From: Riptortus pedestris
Lineage: Eukaryota; Arthropoda; Insecta; Hemiptera; Alydidae
Reading direction: 5' to 3'
DNA: 64,000 nucleotides
Assembly: GCA_019009955.1 (NCBI GenBank)
Contig: CM032230.1
Span: 127,372,501 to 127,436,500 of the forward strand
Shown here: piece by piece, positions 9,069 through 20,750 of the stretch
How positions within the stretch are numbered: position 1 is the stretch's first letter
How the letters are laid out: each line of letters starts with the position of its first letter
Program-made: the position numbers and the translations under genes
The notes under the pieces: model-generated
Databases searched by the model: none
Seen by the model: the letters and a program-made list of their open reading frames with translations, nothing else
What the model was told of the DNA's origin: nothing

Positions 9069-10910
9069 TGCGTTTCACTTCGAGATGGCAGTAGATCTGG
9101 TGCGCTGTTGCCAAATCTCACTCAAATCCGCCAAATTTCTGAAAAACTCGGGAAAAATTCTGAAATGTGCAGAATTTAATCTTCTATCGGCCTATACTAA
9201 AAATAAATCAACAAAACAAGATACACAATCGAAATAAATTGTATTGTGCCAATTTTTTACCTAAAAAATGTAATGGAAATTCTTGTTTCTCTCGTCACTG
9301 CGATCATATTTTTTAAGATATTTGTTTGAAATTCTATACGAAGTTAGTTTATGTTATCTATATTCGTTACAAGGAACAATTTTTTTTAAAATGTCATTCC
9401 TTATCATGTTTTTTCCATAATAAAAATAAAAATTGTGAAATCCAATTTTAAAAAAAGTAGCCTGCGGGGAATTTTCGTTCTATAATAGTTTATTATGTTT
9501 TGTCATAATCCTTTTAAAAAGGACAGTTCAAATTTATTTTTGAGCCTCCTCCGAACATTATGGGTCGATTACAACTGATGCAATTAATGTTTATAAGTTG
9601 TGCGAGCGTCGCGGACTCGCAAGGAATGGGCGGAGTTGAACCTCTGTCAGACGAAGAAACAAGTACTGATGTTTTTATATAGCACCTAATATAATATTAT
9701 ATTTTCTTAATATAATATTACATTTTCGTGCTTTTTGTTTTGATTGTTAGGCATGAAGCATACTTAAGATTTTGACTATTTTGGCCAATAATCTAAATGG
9801 ATAGTTTTTTCTTTAAACGTTAAATTTAATAGGCTTCTTCTCCTTGGCAGATGGGCTAAGAAATTAGATACTCTAAAATTAAGTTGCTTTCAATAGACAT
9901 TTTTGAAGGTCATTAAACATTTTTATTAGGAATTTCTTTGATTAAAATGGGTTTATTTTTTAATTATGCAACTATAATTATGATTATAATGAATAATTAT
10001 TAATGGATTAAAGATATATATTAATATTATTGTTATAAATAATCATCCCAATCCTGTTTGTTCACAGTCCTCTATTGCTCTCAGTTTATAAAAGGCCTTA
10101 ACTCCAATTTTTGTCGAAAATTACTTTTGAAAGATATATTTAAGTTATTAACTTCAAATCACATAAAAAGATTAATAAAAAAAGTGCTTCCCAGTAAAAT
10201 TTACAATTTCTGAGTTGAGGCTTTTTAAATAATCATGGTAGAATAGACAGTTATAAGAAAGAACGGGAGAGCGGGCGGGAGAGAGCCGGGGGGTCCAGCT
10301 CTCCTCGTGCCGCGACGCTCCCACAACATATAAACATTAATTGCATCAGTTGTCAGCGTCCCATAATGTTCGGAGGAGGCTCAAAATTAAATTTGAATTG
10401 TCCTCTTTAAAAGGAGTATAACAAAACTTAATAAACAATTATAGAACGGAAATTCCCCGCAGGCTACTTTTTAAAAATAGGATTTCTCAATTTTTATTTT
10501 TATTATGGCAAAAACATGGAAAGGAATGTCGTTGAAAAAAAAATTGTTCCTTGCTACGAATAAAGATAATATATACTAACTTCATGTCGAATTTCAAACT
10601 AATATCTTAAAAAATAAGATCACAGTGACGAGAGAAACAAGAATTTCCATTAAAAATTTATGTAAAAAATGGACAAAAAACAATTAATTGCAAAAACAGA
10701 TTTTATTTTCTTGATAAATTTTTAGCATAGGCAGATGGAGCGATAAATTCTGAACTTTAGAGAATTTTTCCCGTAAAAATTGGACAACTTTGAGATATAG
10801 CGGCAACGTCGCACGGAGGGAGGAGGACAGAGCTATCTAGCGAGGCATATGCAAGAGGGAGACAGAGCACCCCATTGAAAATACATACTGCCATCTCGAA
10901 GTGAAACGTT
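9069..10910. mobile_element. Long-arm foldback (TIR) transposon
   Basis: The left arm (9069-9616) and right arm (about 10306-10910) are inverted copies of each other over roughly 550-600 bp. Outer ends are GCGTTTCACTTCGAGATGGC and, on the other side, GCCATCTCGAAGTGAAACG. Internal landmarks shared in inverse order are GTAGCCTGCGGGGAATTTTC and GAGCCTCCTCCGAACATTAT. The identical hexamer CTATAG (9063-9068, 10911-10916) flanks it and may be the target duplication; it is self-complementary, so part could belong to the arms. The central 0.7 kb (9617-10305) has no transposase frame. The superfamily is undetermined. Confidence 0.8.
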
Positions 10911-10951
10911 CTATAGTTGTGAACAAATATGGGAATCCATAAGTTAGACAC

Positions 10952-10975
10952 TTTTCGCAGATTTCCCTTAAGGAT
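10952..10975 (-). repeat. HINE 3' hairpin remnant
   Basis: GCAGATTTCCCTTAAGGATC matches the outer half of the HINE terminal hairpin only. Confidence 0.5.
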
Positions 10976-11022
10976 CGATTGGATTATATTACCATGGAAA
11001 CTTTCTCGCAGCACAGCTCCTG

Positions 11023-11530
11023 CCCCCCCACCCCCCCCCCCCCCCACCCCCCCCCCCCCCCACCCCCCCCCCCCCCCACCCCCCCCCCCCCCCACCCCCC
11101 CCCCCCCCCACCCCCCCCCCCCCCCACCCCCCCCCCCCCCCACCCCCCCCCCCCCCCACCCCCCCCACCCCCCACCCCCCCCCCCCCCCACCCCCCCCCC
11201 CCCCCACCCCCCCCCCCCCCCACCCCCCCCCCCCACCCCCCCCCCCCCCCCAGCCCCACCCCCCCCCACCCCCCCACCCCACCACCCACCCCCCCCCCCC
11301 CCCCCCCACCCCCCACACCCCACCCCCCCCCCCCCCCCCCCCCCCCACCACCCCCCCACCCACCCCCCACCACCACCACCCCCCCCCCCCCCCCCCCCCC
11401 CCCACCCCACCCCCCCCCCCCCCCACCCCCCCCACCACCAACACCCCACCCCCCCCCCCACACCACCAAACCCCACCCCGACCCCCCCCCCCGCCCAACC
11501 ACCCCACACCTCCCCCACCCCCCCCCCCCC
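11023..11530 (+). repeat. 508-bp C/A low-complexity tract
   Basis: Almost only C, broken by single A residues every 7-15 bases, with three G and no T. The regular part is a (C)n-A array of roughly 15-base units. Several long frames on both strands (Pro/His or Gly/Trp) are artefacts of composition. The G-rich complement could form quadruplexes. Confidence 0.9.
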
Positions 11531-11535
11531 AAACG

Positions 11536-12010
11536 TCTTCCTTATAATAAGCCATTCTAACATTTCTAGGGACGGGCAGGAGTGGGGGTTATAAGGGAGG
11601 CCTGAAATTAAAAATTGTGATGTTTCGTCTCCTATTGGGGTTTCGGCAAATATGCACATAACAAAGTTGTTTATTTTATTATTTAGTGAAATTTGCTCAA
11701 CAATTCTTTGGAACTACAAGGTACCTCACCGGGAAAAACTAATTCAAATGGATGTTAATATTTTGTGCTTAATAATTCAAATCTATGCATAATGCACAGG
11801 AAACGGGAAATATGACAATATGGAGAACTGTGAAGTCTTACATATAAAAATAATTTTATTATTAACAAATCCACAGAATCTACGGGTATTTAAACTCAAC
11901 ACTGGGACGGGTAAATGTCAAAATATTGTGCAAAGTAAAGCCTTGCCAAAAATATACCATCACCATTCAGCCTCAAATGAATTCCCGAGCGAAGCCGGGT
12001 ATCTGAGCTA

Positions 12011-12012
<2 letters not shown>
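11536..12012 (-). mobile_element. CTAG-family element, partial
   Basis: Minus-orientation copy, ending at 12012 with CCCGAGCGAAGCCGGGTATC then CTAG. Contains most of one internal unit (GGGACGGGCAGGAGTGGGGG, GCAAATATGCACATAAC). It is truncated against the C/A tract on its left. Confidence 0.7.
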
Positions 12013-12057
<45 letters not shown>

Positions 12058-12064
<7 letters not shown>

Positions 12065-14066
12065 GTAACCTCTGTCTGTACATTGATTTTTTTCGCGAAA
12101 TTTCACGATAACTTTTCGTTTCACATGTCATAGACACCATAACTGCATTTTGTTTCTTTCGTGTATGTTTGTTTGTTTGTTTGTTACCTTTTCACGCATA
12201 AACGGCTGAACCGAATTTTATGAAACTTGGTATGTATATTACTACTAACCCAACTTAGACTTTAGGCTATATTAATATTGTCTTAGACGAACAGGAGTGG
12301 GGTTTATAAGGGAAGCGTGAAATTAAAAAGAGGGATATTTCGTTTCGCATTGATTTTATTTGTACATAATAAAAGTTGTTAATTTTGTGATTTAGAGTAA
12401 ATTTTGTTATGTACTCTTTCGTCGAATACCGAAGTATAAATGCATTATACGTAAAAAATTATATCGGGAGTCAACAATTTTATTTGGCACAAAATACTCA
12501 ACCAAACTAAAATAAACTCGGTATGTGTATTAGCACTGACGCCTTCATTATAATAAGCCATACCAACATTTCTAGGGACGGGCAAGAGTGGGGGTTGTAA
12601 GGGAGGTCTGAAATTAAAAATTGCAGTATTTCGCTTTCTATTGGGGTTTCTGCAAATATGCACATGACAAAAGTTGTTTATTTTGTTATTTCAAGTAACT
12701 TTTGTTATATTCTCTTTTGCTTTATAACAACGTATAAACGAGATATACACAAAAAACTAAAGCGGGATCCAACTATTTTATTGGGCACTACCGATTGAAC
12801 CGAACTTAACAAAACTCGGTATGTGAATTAGCATTAATTCTCCCAAGATTATAAGCTATATTAAAATTTTTAGGTTCAGACGGGAGGGGGAGTTATAAGG
12901 GAGGCCTGAAATAAAAATTCGAGATATTTTATCCTCTACTTATTTTTCGGCAATCGTGCACATAACAAAAGCTATTCACTTTTTATTATATTATATTTTA
13001 TTTTATAATTAGATTAACTTTTGTTTTATAATTTTTTTTTTTTTTTTTTTTTTGTAAAATAAGGTATGAAGCAAGTAATTTGTGTAGAAATATTGATATG
13101 CTCAACAATTCATTCCAATATGAACTACCCGGTACCTCACCTAGATAAGTTAATTCAAATCCATGTTAGAATTTTATCCTTAATAATTCAAAACTATGTT
13201 ATTTTTTAAGCCCAGTACAGTTTGCACCAAATAAAGCATACTGCCCCCCCCCCCTTCTCTTATCCCAAACATTAATTCATGAGAAACGCCGGTTTTCTCA
13301 AAGTGTATTTAATACATTATTTAATTAGAACGTGAAAAATATTTGAACAAAAAGTTTTAGTATTGTGAAGATAATAAAATCTGATTTGTTAATATAATTA
13401 AATGTATTACAGAATTGATATCCTAAAGGAGTTGACAGCACTGAGGCTTGGGAGGTGTCGAGCTACTTCCTTTGTCCTATCAGTTCAGCCGCTTCCCTGC
13501 CGACCTCAAATTGGTCTATGTTTACATAATAATTGGTGCTTACACTTTTAGCTATGTAGTGTTATTCTCAGGAATGTGAATTTGTTTAATAATCATAAAT
13601 AAATAATTTAAAAGGATGAACGCTGGGGATGTGCACTCAGTTATTTCTGGTATTTATTAACTCTGCTCCGTTAATGTATGATATACTTTACTAAATACCA
13701 ATATAAATATAAAGTTTACAATCGAGACTTACAAAAGAGTATTTTTAATAGCGGTTATCACTTACCTCAAATAGCTGTCACTATTAAGCTTTGTACCGCA
13801 TCAAGGTAAAGGAACTTTTATTCATACATGCTTTGGAAGATAGAATACTTTCTACGATTATGAATTATACTGTTCAATACGACATGCAAAAAAAAAACGA
13901 CATGCAAAGGAGACGGGTAATATAAAAAATATTGAAGAGGGAAGTCTTAAATAACAACGACGGGTATGAACCCTAAATACTGTGACGGGGAAATGTCATA
14001 ATATTGTGGAAAGTAAAGACTTGCCAAAAAAATACTTCATTCAAGCTCAAATGACCTTAGCTAGCA
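12058..14066 (-). mobile_element. CTAG-family element, full length
   Basis: Minus orientation. The 3' end is at the left (TGTAACCTCTGTCTGTACAT, then GTTT repeats, then ACGCATAAACGGCTGAACCG). Three to four internal units follow, then a core segment (about 13240-13870) also found at 28640-29010 and 62640-63000, and the CTAGC end at 14066. A 45-bp (TA)n tract (12013-12057) separates it from the preceding copy. No coding capacity: the minus-strand frame at 12445-12663 is the repeat unit translated. Confidence 0.75.
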
Positions 14067-14084
14067 TGAAATATTGTTAAACAT

Positions 14085-14183
14085 CTATTAGGTAGGATCG
14101 ATGGACATTTGAAGAAACATTTATAAATCGCGTCATGAGTACGACCTCAATAGCTAATTTCCATTCAGGGAAATCTGCTAATA
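14085..14183 (+). mobile_element. HINE 3' end fragment
   Basis: GGTAGGATCGATGGACATTT through the hairpin to CTGCTAA. It directly follows the CTAG element, consistent with that element having inserted in the HINE (TA)n tract. Confidence 0.65.
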
Positions 14184-14339
14184 CCCCTTACCAACAATCA
14201 TAACCATATTTTCTTCAAGACCTAAATAGGATCACAGGATAAAAGAAGATTTCTTTTTTCTAAATTCTCGTCATTAGCACTATCTTAATACATTATTTCC
14301 ATTGCGAAAAATATGCTAAAGGGCCGACTAAGAAGATAA

Positions 14340-15644
14340 CACAGGTCTACAACCAAAAATTTTATTAGATAATTTTAGCTAATCTTTATGTTTTTTGGTG
14401 TGCTGAAACCGAAAATGAAGTCCGTTTTTCTCTATCACGTACAGATTTTTTTCAAATCCATAGAACATAATATACCTGCTATACACATAAATTTGGTAAG
14501 AAGTAGGTTTTTTTTTTTTTTTCCAAACGATTTCTCTTTTTATAAACACACATCTTTCACTAGGTGGTGTAGGCAATGTCATTAGTTCTCGAACGAATTC
14601 ATTATAATGAGCATAACTGGTTGATATGTGGAGACTTGAAAGTACTCACTCTTAGGTCAGCAATCAGGGTACACCAAGTTCCCTTGTTTTTTATGTTTAT
14701 GGGATAGCCGAGACAGAAATTCCCATTGGAACAACAAAGACTGGCCATCACGAGGAGCTCTGTCGCCAGGCCAAAAAAATGTAATTAGGAGAAGTTTGGT
14801 TCCTTCAGACAAAATCCTGCTACCTCCTCTACACATAAAGCTAGGGCTGATAAAACAATTCGTAAAGTCTCTCAATAAAGAAGGTGAATGTTTTAAGTAC
14901 TTATGCTCCAAGTTCCCAGGATTAAGTGATGCAAAGCAAAAAGAGGGAATCTTTGTAGGCCCAGATATCCGGAAACTTTCCACAGATCCACATTTCACTC
15001 AGACCATGAATGAGAAGGAGACGGAAGCTTGGAATTCTTTTAAAAATGTTATTGAGAAGTTCCTTGGTAACGTGAAGGATCCCAACTACAGAAGTATCGT
15101 GGAACGCATGTTGAAGGCATTTCAATTACAAGGTTGCAACATGAGTTTGAAGGTTCACTTCTTACATTCGCATGTGGACTATTTTCCGGAAAACTTAGGG
15201 GAAGTAAGTGAAGAACAAGGGGAAAGGTTCCTTCAGGACATGAAGGAAATGGAACGTAGGTATCAGGGCAAATGGAACGTAAACATGATGGCTGACTATT
15301 GTTGGATGCTGCAACGTGAATCATCTGAAGAGTCCTACTCCCGGAAACGAACACGGAGAAATTTTCAAGGGAAAAAAAAAGTTTTCATAAAAATAATAAC
15401 TAAATATGCCACTGTTAATTCAACATTGAAATAAATAAAAGATCATGGAAATAAATGAAAACTCTTATTCGCCAATTCTGTTTTCTTTTAATGGTAGTAC
15501 CTCTGCCCTTACTTGAGATTGAACAATTTCCTTACGTGATAGAAAAAAACTGACCTCATGTTCGGCTTCAGCACACCAAAAAACATAAAGATTGGCCAAA
15601 ATCATCAAATCAAATTTCAGAAAGATTATTTTTGTAGACCTGTG
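14340..15644 (+). mobile_element. TIR transposon of an uncommon superfamily
   Basis: Terminal inverted repeats of about 110 bp. The left begins CACAGGTCTACA and contains CTTTATGTTTTTTGGTGTGC and TCTATCACGTA; the right carries the same blocks reversed (TACGTGATAGA, GCACACCAAAAAACATAAAG, TGTAGACCTGTG). Flanks are TAA on both sides (14337-14339, 15645-15647), a 3-bp duplication. The element is only 1.3 kb and carries the C-terminal part of a transposon protein, so it is an internally deleted derivative. Confidence 0.85.
14585..15434 (+). pseudogene. Transposon protein C-terminal part, frameshifted
   Basis: Reading from about 14590 gives RIHYNEHNWLICGDLKVL, then a frame change near 14650. The frame continues GQQSGYTKFPCFLCLWDSRD (14656 on) and DKILLPPLHIKLGLIKQFV (14810 on) to GERFLQDMKEMERRYQGK and ADYCWML (about 15290), with a Lys/Arg-rich tail. 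From recall, near-identical motif strings occur in many uncharacterised arthropod proteins in transposon settings. The domain has no function I can name with confidence. A Cys pair and His/Asp residues are present (CFLCLWD, HSHVDYFPENLG), but I cannot assign catalytic residues. The first part of the protein is missing. Confidence 0.8.
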
Positions 15645-15822
15645 TAATTAATACTCCTTTTTTCCGTAAATACTTATATACGCAGATTCTACTCTTGGTG
15701 TGTTAATAAGTAAATTTTAGGAGGGTGAGGTTTAGAATACTGAAAATTAAACAAAATGTGAATATATCTGTTGAAGTTGCAATAATATGGTTATGCAACA
15801 TTTTTCAACCGGACTCATAAAA

Positions 15823-16290
15823 AAGCCCGTAACGCCGGAAACTAGTAATTAGTAAACTAAGCAGATTTCCCAAGCGAAGGTTTACAAGAGATAAATATAC
15901 ACACTGGTAACACTACCATGAATGATAAGTGAATAAGTACAAACGGTAAAGACAAATCTTTCAGTTAATTTACAATACAAGTTAATAATCTTCACAACGG
16001 AAAGCGGCTGAATTGTAAACAAACAGGCCAGCCAACCTCGTAGCACTGAATAGATAGATCACGGAAAGACAAAAAATTAATGAAATATATCTGAATATAA
16101 CATATTAATTTTATTTAAAACAATTTACTAAAGCTAGCGCTGAAATTAATTATGAGTCAGAATAATTGTTATGATATTCGAATTTCTAATTTCCCCCCTT
16201 CTCTAGACCCTCTACCCCCTCCACTTGAGCTGTACTGTAATATGTATATGGACAAATTTATGACGTGTGATGAGCAAGAGTGAGGATTTC
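15823..16290 (+). mobile_element. HINE 5' fragment, long type, diverged
   Basis: Starts CCCGTAACGCCGGAAACTAG then TAAACTAAGCAGATTTCCC and runs through segments shared with the long HINE copies (CACTGGTAACACTACCATGA, GAAAGCGGCTGAATTGTAAA). The 3' half is missing. Confidence 0.6.
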
Positions 16291-16671
16291 TAGAAAGATG
16301 AAACCAAAAAAAAAAAAAATGATAATATTATACAGAGAAGTTAACATTAAGAAAAAAAAACTGGAAAAGAAGCCGAAACTTAGTACTTAGTTACTCTCAC
16401 CACGCTCAGTTATTTCAAATTTAGTTCTTTTGTGTTAACTAATAGAATTGTGATTTTTCCAAACAATATGCATATAATTTTCATGTTCTGCTAAATTACT
16501 TATTAATTACATGTTTAGTTTTATCTTAATTGCGGCAGTCGTTTAAATTTATAGTAGTTTGGTTTGTGAACTTTATTTATTTCTTAAGCATATGTAGATT
16601 TTACATTTGTTATCCTAAATGATGAATGATGTAAATCCATAGGATGGAGAGTTAAGCTGATTAGGTTTAAA
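16291..16671. other. No feature seen
   Basis: AT-rich sequence without a recognisable gene or repeat. The last 8 bases (16664-16671, GGTTTAAA) are the left target duplication of the Merlin element. Confidence 0.5.
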
Positions 16672-17335
16672 GGTACTTGTGTATTAAATCCACCACATTT
16701 TAGTTCCACTAGTTCCACGCTAGAGTGCGCTACTGTTTTAAGTAGTACGATTCATTGCCCGAAAGGGAGGTTATACTTACCTTATAACCTTCTACGGAAT
16801 TATAATGATAAATAAAAGAAAACACAATTTTTAAAAATAAAACATTTTATTCACATTTAGGCGGGAAATGTGTGGAAATACAATTTAAAATGCACTGAAA
16901 TGTGTCTCATTTCCTTTCCCATGGTGCTGTCGCCATATGAATTCTACCAAATATGATTCAATGCATTACAAAATGCAATTTTACTTCCTTCGAACCAAGT
17001 GCCAATCCGAACGCCGACTTGCTCACCACACTTTCTTACATTACGCTTCCAAAAAGGACTTTTTTTTAACTATAAAATTTCATACAATGTGATTTAGAAC
17101 ACTTTCTTGTGATAGCCAAAATATTCCTCTGCTGTAAATATTTAACAGCGTCTTCTTCAGTCGTTGGCAAATCCCAAGGAGGCATTTTTAAAGGACTAAG
17201 AAACAATAAACAGCAAACGCAACTAATACAAAAGATAACCTCATTAGCCTGGGAGAGCTAGCGTCGCACTTTAGTAGCGCATTCTAGCGTGGAACTAGTG
17301 GAACTAAAATGTGGTGGATATAATACACAAGTACC
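16672..17335 (-). mobile_element. Merlin (IS1016-like) DNA transposon, deleted
   Basis: Inverted repeats of about 62 bp begin GGTACTTGTGTATTA and end in CGCTAGAG/ATGCGCTACT on both sides. The element is flanked by a perfect 8-bp duplication, GGTTTAAA (16664-16671 and 17336-17343). Merlin elements are known for 8-9 bp duplications and GG-starting ends. The encoded remnant supports this. Confidence 0.85.
16944..17185 (-). pseudogene. Merlin transposase N-terminal remnant
   Basis: Starts at the ATG at 17185 with MPPWDLPTTEEDAVKYLQQ and RKCSKSHCMKFY, a Cys pair of the N-terminal zinc ribbon. After a stop or frameshift (about 17065) a second block reads WKRNVRKCGEQVGVRIGTWF then EGSKIAFCNALNHIW, the rest of the ribbon and the linker. 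Merlin/IS1595-type proteins share this layout before the DDE domain, which is absent here. It is a decayed fragment. Confidence 0.75.
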
Positions 17336-17396
17336 GGTTTAAATATAATAATTTCAATGAACCATATGCATATCATTTTTCATTCTACTCTTTAAA

Positions 17397-20038
17397 AAGT
17401 CCGTCACGCAGGGGCTGCGTAAACTAAGCAGATTTCCCACGTGAAGTTTTACAATAGAGAAATTTCAGAATAGAGAGTCAAACAGTTACGGGAACTGCCC
17501 GAACTAGCTCTTGACGGAAACTCACGACTAGACCCGAAGTTGGCCGATCTCATCTCGAAAGTTGAAAACAGAAAAATGCAAATATCTCGGTTAATATTCA
17601 AGATACAGAATACATGTATATAACATTATTTATAGTAACTTTAATTTGCAATAAGATTGATTCTATACAATTTTTCGATCCGACGTATAGTAACGGAAAT
17701 ATTTCAAATTTTAGAAAATCCTCCCCTCTAAACCCCCCCTCCCACTGGTCCGATTTCAGCCATTAACGAACTTGATCTTTATTTTTGCATAAAACGCTTA
17801 AATATCGAGTTTGGTAACGATCAAACGAAAATTGCGACCGCTAGAGCGTTAACAGACAAATATATATATATATATATAAATACTAGCTAAGGTATCTGGC
17901 TTCGCTCGGTAAATCATTTGAGGCTGAATGATGATAATATTTTTTTTTGGGCAAGCCTTCAATGTTTACAACTAAACTTCCCATCTGGACGCATTGTTTT
18001 CCTGTGAGGATCAGACAGGCGACTTATAAATGAGAAATTTTACTATTGAAGAATAAATAAAAATGTGTTCCTAATCTATCCCTTGCCTCTTTTTAACTCA
18101 CTTTTTTGAATACTTCAAACCATAATCATGGATAGTATTTATTACAATTAAATATCGTCTATAATAAAACTTATTTCCTGTCAAAAACCAATCCGAGCAC
18201 ATATAGTTTAAGCATAGTTTAGCACGTAAGGTTATATTCATAATAGTAGATCTCCGTAGTAATCACTTCCCGTAATGCCCAGCATTTCACAGGAAATTAG
18301 TAAACTCAATTAACTCTATTAGCCTCCGTCTATTTCCGCTCTCGCATTAGAGCTATCAACACTCTTCTCCTTAAATTATTAATTCAATATATTATTGTAA
18401 TAATTTATCTACCTGATGGAATTAAATAATAGTGTTACCCTAAAAATAATTTCAATTATATTCAAAAAGCTAGTCGAGGGGAAGAGATCGTAGCCGTCCC
18501 TGCAACCTAAGTAATACTTTAAACAATCATATCGAGTTTAAGAGCATTTTGTCTTTTGTCATAATGACATTAACGTTTAATTGTTATGATAGTACATATT
18601 TGTTTCAATAACATGAAGATATAGGAAATAAGACAGTACCTATATAACCAAAATCAAAGAGTTTGATTCCCTAGTACTTCCCCTATCACTCCTTGAGGAA
18701 ATTCTGCACGATTTTTTTTTAAATAATACATTATACAAATTAAATAATGGAAATGCTCTTATAGTTTAAATTTCTATTGGAAATAAATAACAAAGTTATT
18801 TTCTAGGGAAAATAAATAAATGAGGCGAAGGGGGAGGGGGATTTATAATCTCACTAATCCGAATCATACTTAGTACTAAATAATCGAAATAGATAAGGCT
18901 AAAACATAACATCATTTGTCATAATATGCCTATATTAAAAACACTTAAATAAGTACTAATAAAATCGTCGACTCCCGCTTTAGATTTAGCTTATATCCCG
19001 TATTTACTTCATTTTACGACATAAGTAAATGAAACAAAAGTTGCTCTAAATAACAAAGTAAACAACTTTTGTTATGTGCACCTTTGCCGAAAAACAAATA
19101 GAAAATGAAATATCGTGAATTTTTACTTCAGGCCTCCCTTATAACTCCCACTCCCGTTCGAACCTAAAAATTTTAATATAGCTTATAATCATGGGAGAAT
19201 TAATGCTAATTGACATACCGAGCTTTGTTAAGTTCGGTTCAATCGTTAGCGCCCAATAAAATAGTTGACTCCCGCTTTAGTTTATAGTATATATCTCGTC
19301 TATACTTCGTTAAAATTCAAAAATGAATACCACAAAAGTTACTCTAAATAACAAAATAAAAAACTTTTGTTAGGTTCATATTTGCCGAAAAACGAACAGA
19401 AAACGAAATACCGCTATTTTAATTTCAGGCCTCCCTTACAACCCCCACTCCTGCCCATCCCTAGAAATGTTAGTATGGCTTATTATAATGAAAGCGTTAG
19501 TGCTAATACACATACCGAGTTTTATTCATTTCGGTTGGGTCTTTCGTCTCAAATAAAATTGTTCACATTCGTTATAGGTTTTTGCGTATATCTCGTTTAT
19601 AATTCAGTATACGAAAAAAGTGTATATTACAAAAGTTACTCTAAATAACAAAATAAACAACTTTTGTTAAGTTTATATTTGCCGAAAAACCAATAGGAAT
19701 CGAAATATCGTTATTTTTAATTTCAGGCTTCCCTTATAACCCCCACTCCTGTTCGTCTCAGAGGATATTAATATAGCCTAAAGTCTAAGTTGGGTTAGTA
19801 GTAATATACATACCAAGTTTCATAAAATTCGGTTCAGCCGTTTATGCGTGAAAAGGTAACAAACAAACAAACAAACAAACAAACAAACAAACAAACAAAC
19901 AAACAAACAAACAAACAAACATACACGAAAGAAACAAAATGCAGTTATGGTGTCTATGACATGTGAAACGAAAAGTTCTCGTGAAATTTCGCGAAAAAAA
20001 TCAATGTACAGACAGAGGTTACAATTTTATATATATAT

Positions 20039-20096
<58 letters not shown>

Positions 20097-20216
20097 GAAC
20101 GGACCTCATTTTCGTCATCTCCTGGGTAGGATCGATGGACATTTGAAGAAATTTTTCGAAACTCGCGTCATGAGTACGACCTCAATAGCTGATTTCCCTT
20201 AAGGGAAATCTGCTAA
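17397..20216 (+). mobile_element. HINE split by a CTAG element
   Basis: The 5' part (17397-17880) begins AAGTCCGTCACGCAGGGGCT and ends in the (TA)n tract. The 3' part (about 20036-20216) resumes with (TA)n, TTTTGAACGGACCTCATTTT, and closes with the hairpin and CTGCTAA. Removing the insert leaves a standard short HINE. Confidence 0.85.
17882..20034 (+). mobile_element. CTAG-family element inside HINE
   Basis: Begins CTAGCTAAGGTATCTGGCTT and ends AGAGGTTACAATTTTATATA. The single-copy core is at about 17900-18900, followed by roughly 295-bp units in which the block AACCCCCACTCCTGCCC recurs at about 19440 and 19740. The (CAAA)n tract is at 19857-19921. Plus-strand frames across the units are not genes. 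Confidence 0.85.
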
Positions 20217-20357
20217 AATGGAGATATTTCTATTTTTCGTTTTACGCTTCTAATCCCTCTAATTTCAGCCATAAACGAGCCTGATCTTTTGTTTTATATG
20301 AAACGCTTAGTTTGGTAACGATTAATAGAGTGTTGACTTTTTATCTTACCATAATTA
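20217..20357. other. HINE-like internal debris
   Basis: GATATTTCTATTTTTCGTTT, TTCAGCCATAAACGAGCCTG and TTTGGTAACGATTAA are HINE core motifs in plus orientation without ends. No gene. Confidence 0.4.
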
Positions 20358-20455
20358 GCTTAAGAATATTATTATTTATTAACGTCCACTTTTTGCAACT
20401 TCGGCTAATCGGGACAGGTTATCTACAGGTTACCACCCTTTTCTAGCCAGGGTGG
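20358..20455 (-). repeat. SINE tail, inverted
   Basis: TTATTTATTAACGTCCACTT then CGGGACAGGTTATCTACAGG and ACCACCCTTTTCTAGCC is the reverse complement of the SINE tail seen at 3400-3490. Confidence 0.65.
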
Positions 20456-20589
20456 GATTTTAGGATGTTATTTAATGAATCCTAAATAAGACCATTAATT
20501 TAATGAATGCTTAAGAATAAGACCATTAATTTATGATCATAAATTAACGTAATTTTGTTCCTCTAAAGAATTATTTTTAAACAAATACA

Positions 20590-20750
20590 ACGGCACTGGT
20601 TCGATCCCCTTGTGTGCTGTAAGAATTTATTTAGTGACGAACTCACTAAATAATATTCTTAATTCTACCATGGTTAAAAAAAAGGTTTGTAATATTTAAA
20701 TGATGCGTACCAATTAGCCATAGAAGCATTGAGTGGACATTAATAAATAA
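20590..20750 (+). repeat. SINE, B box and tail
   Basis: Starts in the tRNA-like half at GGTTCGATCCC (B box, about 20599) and continues through TTTATTTAGTGACGAACTCA to AGTGGACATTAATAAATAA. The A-box half is missing. A HINE inserted exactly at its AAAA tail (20751). Confidence 0.65.

Noticed and set aside
10757..11659. Long proline- or glycine-rich reading frames on both strands
   Set aside because: They are translations of the C/A tract; any frame is open because no stop codon can form from C and A (or G and T) runs of this kind.
14657..15354. Minus-strand frames opposite the transposon pseudogene
   Set aside because: Shadows of the plus-strand coding sequence, which carries the family motifs.
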